NCBI GenBank assembly: GCA_031296755.1
Contig: JAUMMZ010000025.1
Coordinates: 62,001-126,000, forward strand
Length of the DNA stretch: 64,000 nucleotides
Reading direction: 5' to 3'
Source of the DNA: Collinsella sp.
GTDB taxonomy: Bacteria; Actinomycetota; Coriobacteriia; Coriobacteriales; Coriobacteriaceae
The notes under the pieces are model-generated. The model searched no databases. It was not told the origin of the DNA and saw only the letters and a program-made list of their open reading frames with translations. Made by a program: the position numbers and the translations under genes. This document shows, one piece after another, positions 27,937 to 37,739 of this stretch; within the stretch, counting starts at the first letter, position 1, and every line of letters starts with the position of its first letter.

Positions 27937-29762
27937 TCCAGGTTCCTCCCTCCGCGGAACGCGCCAAATCCAAAGTGGTCGCAACGCAGGCAGCGGCTTG
28001 CCTCCTGGCGTGCCTCCTCCTCGGTGAGGCCCTGTTCGACCAGATTCCAATCGTGAATGCGCTCGCCGGCCTCGCGCTCGCCCAGCTCGCAGCGGCCGCA
28101 CTCGTGCTTGCCCTTAAACTGAACGGTCGGCAGCTCCACGTCGAGCTTAATCTTGTGGTCAAAGCCCAGGTAGCGGTCGATATTTGCCGCAGCAACGCGG
28201 CCGGCGTTGATGGCCCGGATGACGGTAGCGGGACCGGTCTGGCAGTCGCCGCCGCTAAAGAGGCCATCAAAGTTAGGCACGGCGCCATCCGAATCGGTGA
28301 CCACGCAGCCCCACTTACAGGCGATGCCCATGTCCTCAAACGGCTTGGAGTCGATGTCCTGACCAATGGCCACAAACACGCGCTCGCAGGGAATGACGCG
28401 CTCGGGCGTGGCGGCGGCACGCGGGGCCGGACGCCCACGACGGGGCTCGCCGATAATCTGCGGCTGCACGCGCAGGCCACTCACGCGACCTTCCTCACCC
28501 GTCTCGATAGCGAGCGGTGCGGTGAGCTCCAAAACCTCGCAGCCCTCGGCCTGGGCGCCGGCGATCTCGGCATCCTGGGCCGTCATGTCGCAGATGCGGC
28601 GGCGGTAGACGATGCTCACCTTTTCGGCACCGCAGCGCACGGCAGAACGCGCCACGTCCATGGCCACGTTGCCGCCGCCGATGACGCACACACGCTGACC
28701 GCTCAGGTCGGGCAGCTCGTCGTCGCCGATGGCGCGCAGCATCTTGACGGCCGACTCCACGCCGGGCGCCTCTTCGCCCGGAAGGCCGAGCTTCTTATCG
28801 CTGTGGGCGCCAATGGCCAGATAAACGGCATCGAACTCGTCGCGCAGGCGGGCAAGCTCCTCGCCATTGACGGAGTGGTCGAGTTCCACGTCGATGCCGG
28901 CGCTCAAGATCCAGTCAATCTCGGCCTGCAGGCGCTCGCGCGGCAGACGGTAGCTGGGAATGCCATAGCGCAGCATGCCGCCCAGGTGGTGGCGCTGCTC
29001 AAAGATGGTCACCTTATGGCCCATCACGGCCAGGTAGTAGGCACAGGAAAGGCCGGCCGGGCCGCCGCCGATCACGGCGATGCGCTTGCCGGTGCTGTCG
29101 GCCACGCTGGGCTTGTAATCGTTGAGGTCGCTGTGCTCAACGGCAAAACGCTTGAGGGCGAGGATGTTCATGGGATCGTCGACCATGCCGCGACGGCAGT
29201 GCATCTCGCAGGGATGCTCGCACACCAAACCGCAGACGAGCGGCAGCGGGTTGTTCTTGCGGATGACCTTGACGGCATCGGCATAGCGGCCGGCCTCGAC
29301 CAGCGAAATGTAACCGGGAATGTCGACGTGCGCCGGGCAGCCCGAGACGCACGGGACGCGGGCCTCGCGGTCAAAGCCACAGGAGTGCTCGCGGATATGG
29401 TGCTCAAAATCATCGCGGAAACCGCGGATGGCGGTGAGTGCCATGGCGCCGGCCTCGTAACCGATGGCGCAGTCGCTCGAAAGATAGATGGTGCGGGCGG
29501 TGCGCTCAATCAAGTTGAGCGTGGACTCGTCGGCGCGGCCCTCGAGCACATCGGCGAGCAGGTCGCTCAGCGCGCTCAGGCCCACGCGGCAGGGCGTGCA
29601 CTTGCCGCAGCTCTGGGTGGAGCACAGGTTGACGAGCGCCGCCGTAAACTCAACGGGGCACGGGGCGAGCGAACTCACCGCCAGACGGCGCCCAAGCGCA
29701 TCATGTAGGTCGTCCATGACGGCCTGAGCGTGGCTGCGTTCCATTACGTGCAGTCGTGCCAT
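27930..29762 (-). CDS. NuoF-like Fe-S domain fused to NfnB/GltD-type oxidoreductase
   Basis: A 610-residue iron-sulfur flavoprotein. Residues about 1-125 match the C-terminal 4Fe-4S part of NuoF/HydB (STQSCGKCTPCRVGL) but the FMN/NADH-binding part is missing. Then comes a GltD/NfnB-type module: Cys-rich entry (VSGCPAHVDIPGY, CGLVCEHPCEMHC), FAD-binding IAVIGGGPAGLSCA and NAD(P)-binding VCVIGGGNVAMDVA. More Cys pairs lie near the C terminus (ECGRCELG, RCLRCDHF). It probably passes electrons between NAD(P)H and the overlapping hydrogenase, possibly in an electron-bifurcating complex. The start at 29762 follows GAGGGGATCTT. Related fused subunits occur beside [FeFe]-hydrogenases in clostridia. 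Confidence 0.85.
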   Translation of the reverse strand: MARLHVMERSHAQAVMDDLHDALGRRLAVSSLAPCPVEFTAALVNLCSTQSCGKCTPCRVGLSALSDLLADVLEGRADESTLNLIERTARTIYLSSDCAIGYEAGAMALTAIRGFRDDFEHHIREHSCGFDREARVPCVSGCPAHVDIPGYISLVEAGRYADAVKVIRKNNPLPLVCGLVCEHPCEMHCRRGMVDDPMNILALKRFAVEHSDLNDYKPSVADSTGKRIAVIGGGPAGLSCAYYLAVMGHKVTIFEQRHHLGGMLRYGIPSYRLPRERLQAEIDWILSAGIDVELDHSVNGEELARLRDEFDAVYLAIGAHSDKKLGLPGEEAPGVESAVKMLRAIGDDELPDLSGQRVCVIGGGNVAMDVARSAVRCGAEKVSIVYRRRICDMTAQDAEIAGAQAEGCEVLELTAPLAIETGEEGRVSGLRVQPQIIGEPRRGRPAPRAAATPERVIPCERVFVAIGQDIDSKPFEDMGIACKWGCVVTDSDGAVPNFDGLFSGGDCQTGPATVIRAINAGRVAAANIDRYLGFDHKIKLDVELPTVQFKGKHECGRCELGEREAGERIHDWNLVEQGLTEEEARQEASRCLRCDHFGFGAFRGGRNLEW

Positions 29763-29885
29763 AAGATCCCCTCTCATGCGGCAGCCCGGAGGCGAGGCCG
29801 GGCGAAGTTGCTACACGCACAACACTGACCTAAAAAGTTGTTAGGTCTCCACACGGTTCGGCAGGCGGTATAAAATGCGACCCTC

Positions 29886-29910
29886 AGCGGTGAAATAGAA
29901 CATTACCGCA
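29886..29910. repeat. Short GCGGTGAAATA palindrome before the hydrogenase operon
   Basis: GCGGTGAAATAG and the partner TTACCGC form a short imperfect palindrome resembling the end of family F2. It lies in the leader or promoter area of the hydrogenase operon, near a possible -10 TATACC on the minus strand. Confidence 0.4.
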
Positions 29911-29948
29911 GATAAATGCCATATTTGATAAAACGCGTTACCAAACGA

Positions 29949-29986
29949 CAATGCCCCGCCCACGCAATCACGTGGACGGGGCATTG
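29949..29986 (-). terminator. Hairpin ending the alpha-glucoside operon
   Basis: CAATGCCCCGCCCACG and CGTGGACGGGGCATTG pair along 16 bp with one wobble around a 6-nt loop. The T run behind it is weak (TCGTTT). Confidence 0.75.
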
Positions 29987-30018
29987 CTCCAGGTATGCGG
30001 TCAGCGACCCTGTTGTTT

Positions 30019-31401
30019 TTACTTAAGCTCGGGCCAGTAACCCTTATTGGCCTCGATCATGTCGTCGAGAACCTCCTTGGCGACCTTCATCGACGGCACG
30101 GTCTTGTTGAGTGTAAAGGCCTTGAGCGCCTTCTCGTACGAACCCTCGATCGTAGCCTCGACCACGAGCTTCTCGGAGTTCAGCTGCTGCATCATGAGGC
30201 CCTGCTGGAACAGAGGAATGTTGTCACGGCTGATGACCTCGGGGCCGTTCTTGCCAATGTAGGCAGGCAGCTCGACCATAGCGTCGTAGGGCATGTTGGG
30301 GATAGCGCCCTTGTTCTCGCAAATGACCAGGAAGCGCTGCTTGGTGTCGTTCTTCAGAGCGATAGCCAGGTCAGCAATCCAGTCGCCGTGGCTGCCCGCA
30401 TAGAACGTGCTCTCGTCGATCTCGCCCGTCTTCTCGTAGTGATCGATGCCGTCGAAGAGATTCTTCTCGCGCGTCTCCTCAACCTCATTCGCACGGGTGC
30501 GCTCGGGGTTGGAGTGCTCGACGAACTCCTTCTGCTGCAGATAGTAGTTCAGATACGTGTTGGGCAGGTACTCCGGGAAGCACTCCATGATCTCGTACTC
30601 GCCCTTCCAGACGTAGTACCAGCTGCCCTTGGTGTGGCGGTTCTGCTCGGGGTGCTCGTCGACGGCCTCCTCGGGCTTCTTTGCCATGAGCGAGCCCATG
30701 CCCTTGAGGTAAGAGTCGGGCAGCAGAATCTCATGCTCCTTGATGTACTCGCGCAGCTGCGGGAGCACCTCCTCGCCCTTGTGGCGGATCGAGGTGAACC
30801 AACCAAAGTGGTTGAGGCCAAAGTAATCGTACTCGACATCCTTCTTCTCGATATCGAGCGCGGCGCAAACCACGTCGATGATCGCGATCGGCATGTCGCA
30901 GATGTTGATGATGCGAGCGTTGGGGCGCAGCACACGGCAGCCCTCGGAGACGATGGCGGCAGGGTTGGAGTAGTTGAGAATCCAGTAGTCCTTCTTGGCG
31001 TACTTCTCAACGTCATCGATCAGCTCGACCATGGGGAAGATGGTGCGCATGCCGTAGGCAAGGCCGCCGCAACCGCAAGTCTCCTGACCCACGCAGCCGT
31101 GACGCAGCGGAATCTTCTCGTCCTGCTCGCGCATGGCGTAGCCACCCACGCGCATCTGGGCAAACACGAAGCTCGCGTCGGTAAAAGCCGTCTTTTTGTC
31201 GGTGGTCACCGTGAGCTTGATGTCCAGGCCGAGGTCCTCGTGCAAAATCCAGTCCACGAGCACGCCGATCTTGCGCTGGCGCTCCTCGTTGATGTCGTAC
31301 AGACGAATCTCGTCAACGTCGAGCTCGTCCTTGCGCAGGGCGATGGACTTGACGATGCCGGGGGTAAAGGTGGATCCGCCACCACACAGAGTAATGATCA
31401 T
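30019..31401 (-). CDS. GH4 6-phospho-alpha-glucosidase
   Basis: A 460-residue NAD- and metal-dependent glycosidase of family GH4 that splits phosphorylated alpha-glucosides such as maltose 6-phosphate. The N-terminal Rossmann motif is CGGGSTFTPG. The metal-binding motif reads CDMP (in NICDMPI), the form described for phospho-alpha-glucosidases rather than CN(V/I)P of the beta enzymes; GLNHFGW holds the metal His. The start overlaps no gene but lies 3 bp after the EIICB stop, with AAGGAG inside that gene. It is last in the PTS operon and hydrolyses what the transporter delivers. Confidence 0.92.
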   Translation of the reverse strand: MIITLCGGGSTFTPGIVKSIALRKDELDVDEIRLYDINEERQRKIGVLVDWILHEDLGLDIKLTVTTDKKTAFTDASFVFAQMRVGGYAMREQDEKIPLRHGCVGQETCGCGGLAYGMRTIFPMVELIDDVEKYAKKDYWILNYSNPAAIVSEGCRVLRPNARIINICDMPIAIIDVVCAALDIEKKDVEYDYFGLNHFGWFTSIRHKGEEVLPQLREYIKEHEILLPDSYLKGMGSLMAKKPEEAVDEHPEQNRHTKGSWYYVWKGEYEIMECFPEYLPNTYLNYYLQQKEFVEHSNPERTRANEVEETREKNLFDGIDHYEKTGEIDESTFYAGSHGDWIADLAIALKNDTKQRFLVICENKGAIPNMPYDAMVELPAYIGKNGPEVISRDNIPLFQQGLMMQQLNSEKLVVEATIEGSYEKALKAFTLNKTVPSMKVAKEVLDDMIEANKGYWPELK

Positions 31402-31404
31402 TGT

Positions 31405-33021
31405 TTACTGCTCCTTCTCAATTGCGTTTTCGACCTTGTCGCGCATCTCGGCGACCTTCATGCCGAAGATGATCTGGATATTGTTGCCGTTGCGGTTGAT
31501 GCCGCTGTTGGGCACGTGGTTGATGAGGTCCTCATTGATGAGGTCCGGGTTCTTAACGTTCACGCGGAGACGCGTAAAGCAGTTCTCGAGCTCCTCGATG
31601 TTGTCCTTGCCGCCAAGACCTGCGACCAGGTCGGCAATGCCCGCATCGACGCCCTCTGCGGGAGCTGCGGCAACAGCGCCCTGCTTCACCGCGACAGACG
31701 CGGCGGCCTCGCCCTCGGCAACGGACTCAGCAAGCTCGGACTCTTCCTCGCGACCAGGCGTGTGGAGGTTGAGCTTCTTAATAAGGAAGGTGAAGAGGAA
31801 GAAGTACAGAGCGGCGTTGACGACTCCGAGCACCAGCATAACCGGCCAGTTGGTCTTATCGACACCGAGAACCAGGTTGGAGACCACGATGTTGATGATG
31901 CCGCCTGCAGTCGAAGCGGGCACGGAGAGGACCTTGAGCAGGACCAGGAAGATGCCGGAAAGAACCGAGTGAACGACAAAGAGCACGGGAGCGGCAAAGA
32001 CAAAGAGGAAGTCCATGGGCTCGGTCACGCAGGAGAGCACGGCGGTGATGATCAGCGGGATGATAACGGCCTTGGTCTTATCCTTGTTCCCCTTGTAAGC
32101 GGTGACGATAAAGGCGAGACCGATACCGATGTAGGGCCACAGGTTGTTGAAGGTGTAGCTGTTGAAGTAGGTGCTATCGGAGAAGGGCTGGCCCGTCATT
32201 GCCATCTCGGCAACACGGATGGGGTAGGCACCGGCGATAACCTGATCGCCCAGCGTCAGGGTGCCACCCACATCGGAGAACTGGAACGGAGTGTAGATGA
32301 GGTGGTGCAGACCGGTGGGAACGAGCAGCTTATTGAGCATGCCGTAGATAAACAGACCGATGTTGCCCGACTCCTTAATGATGCCGGCAACGGAGGAGAT
32401 GGCACCCTGGACCGGAGGCCAAACGATGCAGAAGCCCGCGCCCATGATCCAGGAGATGATGATCATGATCAGGAACGGAAAGCGAACGCCCGAGAACATC
32501 GAAAGGGCAATGGGGAACTGCTTGTTCGAGTACTTGTTGAACACGGCACCGGTGATGCAACCAAGAATGATGCCGCCGAACACGCCGGTATCGAGCACCT
32601 GGATGCCCATAACGGTGGCCTGGCCGGTTCCGGTAAGGCCGAGCATGCCGCTCGCATCGGCAAGAGAGCCGGTGGCGTTGAGCACGATGTTGTTAGCCTG
32701 CAGGAACAGGAAGAACGACATCAGGGCGATCAGCGAAGCATGGCCCTTGTTCTTCTTTGCCATGGCGCCGGCGATGCCCACGCAGAACAGAATCGAGGGG
32801 TTGTTGATGATAAACATCAGCGACTGGTAGACAACGGCGCCCACAAGCTGGAACGGACCGGAGCCCAGTACGGGGACCAAAGCGCAAATGGTCTTGTTGG
32901 TCAGAATGATGCCCACAATGAGCAGGATGCCGGCAACCGAGAGATACATCATCGGCTGGACGATCGACTTCGCGAACACCTCCAACGGCGCTTTGTAATT
33001 GAACTTCTTTTTTGCGGTCAT
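31405..33021 (-). CDS. PTS alpha-glucoside transporter EIICB
   Basis: A 538-residue membrane permease that imports and phosphorylates an alpha-glucoside, MalX/GlvC type. EIIC spans about residues 15-425 with about ten hydrophobic segments and the conserved TGLHHLIYTPF and TEPMDFLFVF. A Glu/Ala-rich linker follows, then EIIB (about 455-538) with the phosphorylated Cys in ENCFTRLRVNV. No EIIA is attached; it is the separate gene at 33994. GAGGAG precedes the ATG at 33021. The 99-bp gap to the antiterminator gene carries no obvious second terminator. Confidence 0.93.
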   Translation of the reverse strand: MTAKKKFNYKAPLEVFAKSIVQPMMYLSVAGILLIVGIILTNKTICALVPVLGSGPFQLVGAVVYQSLMFIINNPSILFCVGIAGAMAKKNKGHASLIALMSFFLFLQANNIVLNATGSLADASGMLGLTGTGQATVMGIQVLDTGVFGGIILGCITGAVFNKYSNKQFPIALSMFSGVRFPFLIMIIISWIMGAGFCIVWPPVQGAISSVAGIIKESGNIGLFIYGMLNKLLVPTGLHHLIYTPFQFSDVGGTLTLGDQVIAGAYPIRVAEMAMTGQPFSDSTYFNSYTFNNLWPYIGIGLAFIVTAYKGNKDKTKAVIIPLIITAVLSCVTEPMDFLFVFAAPVLFVVHSVLSGIFLVLLKVLSVPASTAGGIINIVVSNLVLGVDKTNWPVMLVLGVVNAALYFFLFTFLIKKLNLHTPGREEESELAESVAEGEAAASVAVKQGAVAAAPAEGVDAGIADLVAGLGGKDNIEELENCFTRLRVNVKNPDLINEDLINHVPNSGINRNGNNIQIIFGMKVAEMRDKVENAIEKEQ

Positions 33022-33120
33022 AGCAGTACTCCTCTTCCTTCTCCGCAAATTAAGACAAATGTGCCCTAGACAAGACCGTGAGCCTTGCCTTATATCAATC
33101 GATGTGTGGGCACGTTATGC

Positions 33121-33975
33121 CTAGAGACCAGGTTCTCCAAGCAGGTTAACAATGTGATATGCGAGATAGCTCTTCTCGGCATCGGTAACGACAACGTTAT
33201 AGGTAGACGACAAGTGGGCGGCTATGGCGTCCGCGCACGAGAATGCGCACGGATACGCCGTTTCATCGATTCGGAACAGCGCGTCGCCATTGATTTGCCC
33301 GGCCGTGGGGTCAAGCGCCCGCTGTGCGAAAAACTGCAGGTGGCGGACGAAACGCTCATAGGGCAACGAGGTGTCATCGAGGGTCGTAGCATAGCGCTCG
33401 GAAACAATCGCGAGCACGTCGCGAACAAGCTGGACCGAAACAATCAAACGGTCGGAGCGTTGCGGCATGGTGGCGTTGACGATATGCAGCGTAATGAAAC
33501 CCTGCTCTTCTTCGCTCATCTGGATGCCCATATACTCCTTGATAATCTGCAGCGCACGGCCCGCAAGTGCATACTCCTTGCGATAGAACTGCTGGATCTC
33601 GAGCAGCAACGGATTCTCACAGGAGACGCCCTTGCGCTCACGTTCCAAAGCAAGGCTGATATGGTCTGCGAGAGCAATGAGAATCTTGTCGTTGATATCA
33701 ACATTGAGCTCTCGACGGAGCATCTGAACAATGTCCTCGGCAATCACGAGGTTGACGGTGGGGATGGACTCCAAAAGATGTGCCAAGCGGTCAATCGTAC
33801 GCGAGTCCTGAGAAGTTCCCTCCTGCAACGCGTAGGTCTTTTCGATCGACGCCTCGTCGATGGCATCGCCGGCATGACGGCCAAAGCAGAGGCCTCGACC
33901 GATGACGATGAGCTCGGAGCCATCATCCGAAGTGACCATTGCGACGTTGTTGTTAAAAACTCGCTTGATAACCAC
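33121..33975 (-). CDS. BglG/LicT-family antiterminator
   Basis: A 284-residue RNA-binding antiterminator controlled by PTS phosphorylation. The N-terminal CAT domain begins with IKRVFNNNVAMV; PRD1 and PRD2 follow, with PTS-target histidines in LADHISLAL, TLHIVNA and AYHIVNLL. When unphosphorylated at PRD1 and active, such proteins bind a ribonucleic antiterminator and let transcription pass a terminator. The start is placed at the GTG 33975 (GGTGGG upstream), giving the usual short N terminus before IKRV; in-frame GTGs 12 bp earlier are possible. Its likely target is the leader at 34533-34619. Confidence 0.92.
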   Translation of the reverse strand: MVIKRVFNNNVAMVTSDDGSELIVIGRGLCFGRHAGDAIDEASIEKTYALQEGTSQDSRTIDRLAHLLESIPTVNLVIAEDIVQMLRRELNVDINDKILIALADHISLALERERKGVSCENPLLLEIQQFYRKEYALAGRALQIIKEYMGIQMSEEEQGFITLHIVNATMPQRSDRLIVSVQLVRDVLAIVSERYATTLDDTSLPYERFVRHLQFFAQRALDPTAGQINGDALFRIDETAYPCAFSCADAIAAHLSSTYNVVVTDAEKSYLAYHIVNLLGEPGL

Positions 33976-33993
33976 GGTACCCACCACAAGAAT

Positions 33994-34485
33994 TTACTCG
34001 GAAAGCCAGACGACAGGCTCTTTAACAGCAACAGGGCCGGAAGCATGCTCACGAAGAGTCGAGTTCTCCGAGCGCTCGCACACGATAACGAAGACCGTGG
34101 GATCGAAGCCGGCGGCGCGGACCGCGTCGAAATCGACCTCGACGAGGGGCTGGCCCGCGTCGACATGGTCACCCTGGGCAACAAGCGCATGGAAGCCCTT
34201 GCCCTCAAGCTTAACAGTATCGATTCCGATATGCAGCATCACCTGAGCAGAGCTGTCGTCGGACATGATGCCCAGCGCGTGCTCAGTCGGAAACAGCGCC
34301 GCAACGGTGCCGGAAACAGGAGCGCACACCGTTCCCTCTTGGGGAACCACGGCAACGCCATCGCCCACAGCACGGCTGCTAAAAGCGGGGTCATTGGTAT
34401 TTTCTAGATGAACAAGCTCGCCGGAAACGGGAGCGAGGATTTCGAACTCGGAAGCTGCAGTCTTCTGCTCATCCGAACCGCCCAT
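33994..34485 (-). CDS. PTS glucose-type EIIA
   Basis: A 163-residue cytosolic phosphocarrier of the Crr/EIIA-Glc family that hands phosphate from HPr to EIICB. The active His is in MLHIGIDTVKLEGKGF, and FEILAPVSGELV opens the domain. It is the first gene of the operon. The ATG at 34485 has no Shine-Dalgarno. A second ATG at 34507 has a better upstream region (AAGGGACATACCACC) but is out of frame by one base; removing one T from CTTTTC would give the family-like N terminus MGFLSRLMGG. So this is either a frameshift near the start or a leader peptide coupled to EIIA. Function of the body is secure. Confidence 0.85.
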   Translation of the reverse strand: MGGSDEQKTAASEFEILAPVSGELVHLENTNDPAFSSRAVGDGVAVVPQEGTVCAPVSGTVAALFPTEHALGIMSDDSSAQVMLHIGIDTVKLEGKGFHALVAQGDHVDAGQPLVEVDFDAVRAAGFDPTVFVIVCERSENSTLREHASGPVAVKEPVVWLSE

Positions 34486-34532
34486 CAGGCGAGAAAAGAA
34501 ACCCCATGGTGGTATGTCCCTTCATAAATATA

Positions 34533-34619
34533 GCCCAACCAAAATCAAGCGAATGCATCCATAGAGACACACCCGTTCAAAGACTTTGGTTAGGCCCACG
34601 TCCGAGGGACTCGGTAACC
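34533..34619 (-). promoter_or_regulatory. Candidate antitermination leader (RAT plus terminator)
   Basis: On the minus strand, GGTTACCGAG ... CCTAACC (34588-34619) can form a bulged hairpin like a LicT/BglG target. Its 3' arm is also the 5' arm of a second stem, GCCTAACCAAA with TTTGGTTGGGC (34585-34595 and 34533-34543), followed by TATATTTAT. The two folds are mutually exclusive, as expected for antitermination ahead of the EIIA gene. The second stem has a long 41-nt loop, so its strength is uncertain. Confidence 0.6.
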
Positions 34620-34726
34620 TTCCGCATTTCTTTTTACGGGAGATATTGTAGACAAGCCCAAAGCCGGAACAACCATTATGACCGATGAACGGTATTTTTT
34701 CTTCGATAAACGGTATTTAGGCGATA

Positions 34727-34770
34727 CTTAGGGACGTTCCATTTCTGCCGGCACCCAGGGACACTCCTTG
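34727..34770. repeat. Repeat family F4, copy 2
   Basis: TTAGGGACGTTCC is followed 14 bp later by CAGGGACACTCCTTG, the same ordered pair as at 23239-23287. It directly abuts the composite element at 34771. Confidence 0.65.
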
Positions 34771-34917
34771 TTTGGTGCATTGGGGACAGGCTACTTTGCA
34801 CCAATCATGAGTTGCGGTGAAATAGGGACTGAAAAGCCGCTCAAAAGGCCAAAACAGTCCGTATTCCACCGCAACTTCAAGACGTTGGTGCAAACCAATC
34901 TGTCCCCTTGCACCAAA
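34771..34917. repeat. Composite repeat: family F3 interrupted by family F2
   Basis: Outer arms TTTGGTGCATTGGGGACAG (34771-34789) and CTGTCCCCTTGCACCAAA (34900-34917), then inner arms TTTGCACCAA and TTGGTGCAAA, belong to F3. Uninterrupted F3 copies have almost no loop. Here the loop holds a full 65-bp F2 palindrome (34811-34875). The rest of the 34508-34983 gap holds only the PTS leader and repeats. Confidence 0.88.
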
Positions 34918-34983
34918 AAGGGCTCCGAGCAAAAACATGCCCGGAGCCCTCTGGTCGCCTCGCTCTATCGTACGATGCGCGTG

Positions 34984-37221
<2,238 letters not shown>

Positions 37222-37502
37222 ATGTTGTTGTTCCTTATCTGCACGCGCAATGGGCACGGCATGCGGCCGCGCGGGCGTGCTTGGTAGTGCGCTAATACAT
37301 ACAAAAACGGGTGCGCACAGAGAGGACGTTGCTCAGCACGCTGGCGATCGCTTTGGCAGCCCTATCACGCGCCGTCCAGACGCAGCAGCTCTAAGCGATG
37401 GAGCAGATTCGCCGCCGGTTAGTATACCCGCACTCCGTATGCCCCCACGTAAACCACAGATGACGAGGCGGACGGGGCGGGCCCGAGATGGACCCGGCTG
37501 AT
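37222..37502 (-). promoter_or_regulatory. Long helicase leader and promoter region
   Basis: This stretch has no convincing gene. TATACT on the minus strand (37421-37426) is the best -10 for the helicase and would leave about 190-200 nt of untranslated leader. No clear -35 is seen. Confidence 0.4.
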
Positions 37503-37561
37503 TGTCTCAATCTGTAACAGCTACCGAGTAAAATCGGTCCTAATTGTTATAGATCAAGACA
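37503..37561. repeat. F1 element, single unit
   Basis: Arms TGTCTCAATCTGTAACA and TTGTTATAGATCAAGACA around a variable centre; the right arm has decayed slightly. It lies between the divergent helicase and FHA genes and is the leftmost F1 copy in the window. Confidence 0.85.
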
Positions 37562-37604
37562 GAGGGGGATTTCCGTTCAGTCCAACCAAAATCTCTCGGT
37601 CTTC

Positions 37605-37632
37605 CTGCAATTTCGAACATGTGGCCTATAAT
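37605..37632 (+). promoter_or_regulatory. Probable FHA gene promoter
   Basis: CTGCAA (37605-37610) and a perfect TATAAT (37627-37632) with a 16-bp spacer, about 108 bp before the FHA gene start. Confidence 0.55.
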
Positions 37633-37739
37633 GTTGCTTTGGTTACGCTATATATTGCGCAGCCATTTAATACGTCGCCCACCGGGGGCCATTAATTCCT
37701 ATCGCCATATTGGCTAGGAAGCAATCAAAGGAGGTATCC

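Noticed and set aside
29820..29840. Rex-binding site in front of the hydrogenase operon
   Set aside because: TTGTG-N5-GCAA-like sequence is too far from the TTGTGA-N6-TCACAA consensus to assert.
29995..33069. A 1024-codon open frame opposite the PTS operon
   Set aside because: Antisense to the well-supported EIICB and GH4 genes, with low-complexity Val/Leu/Asp content.
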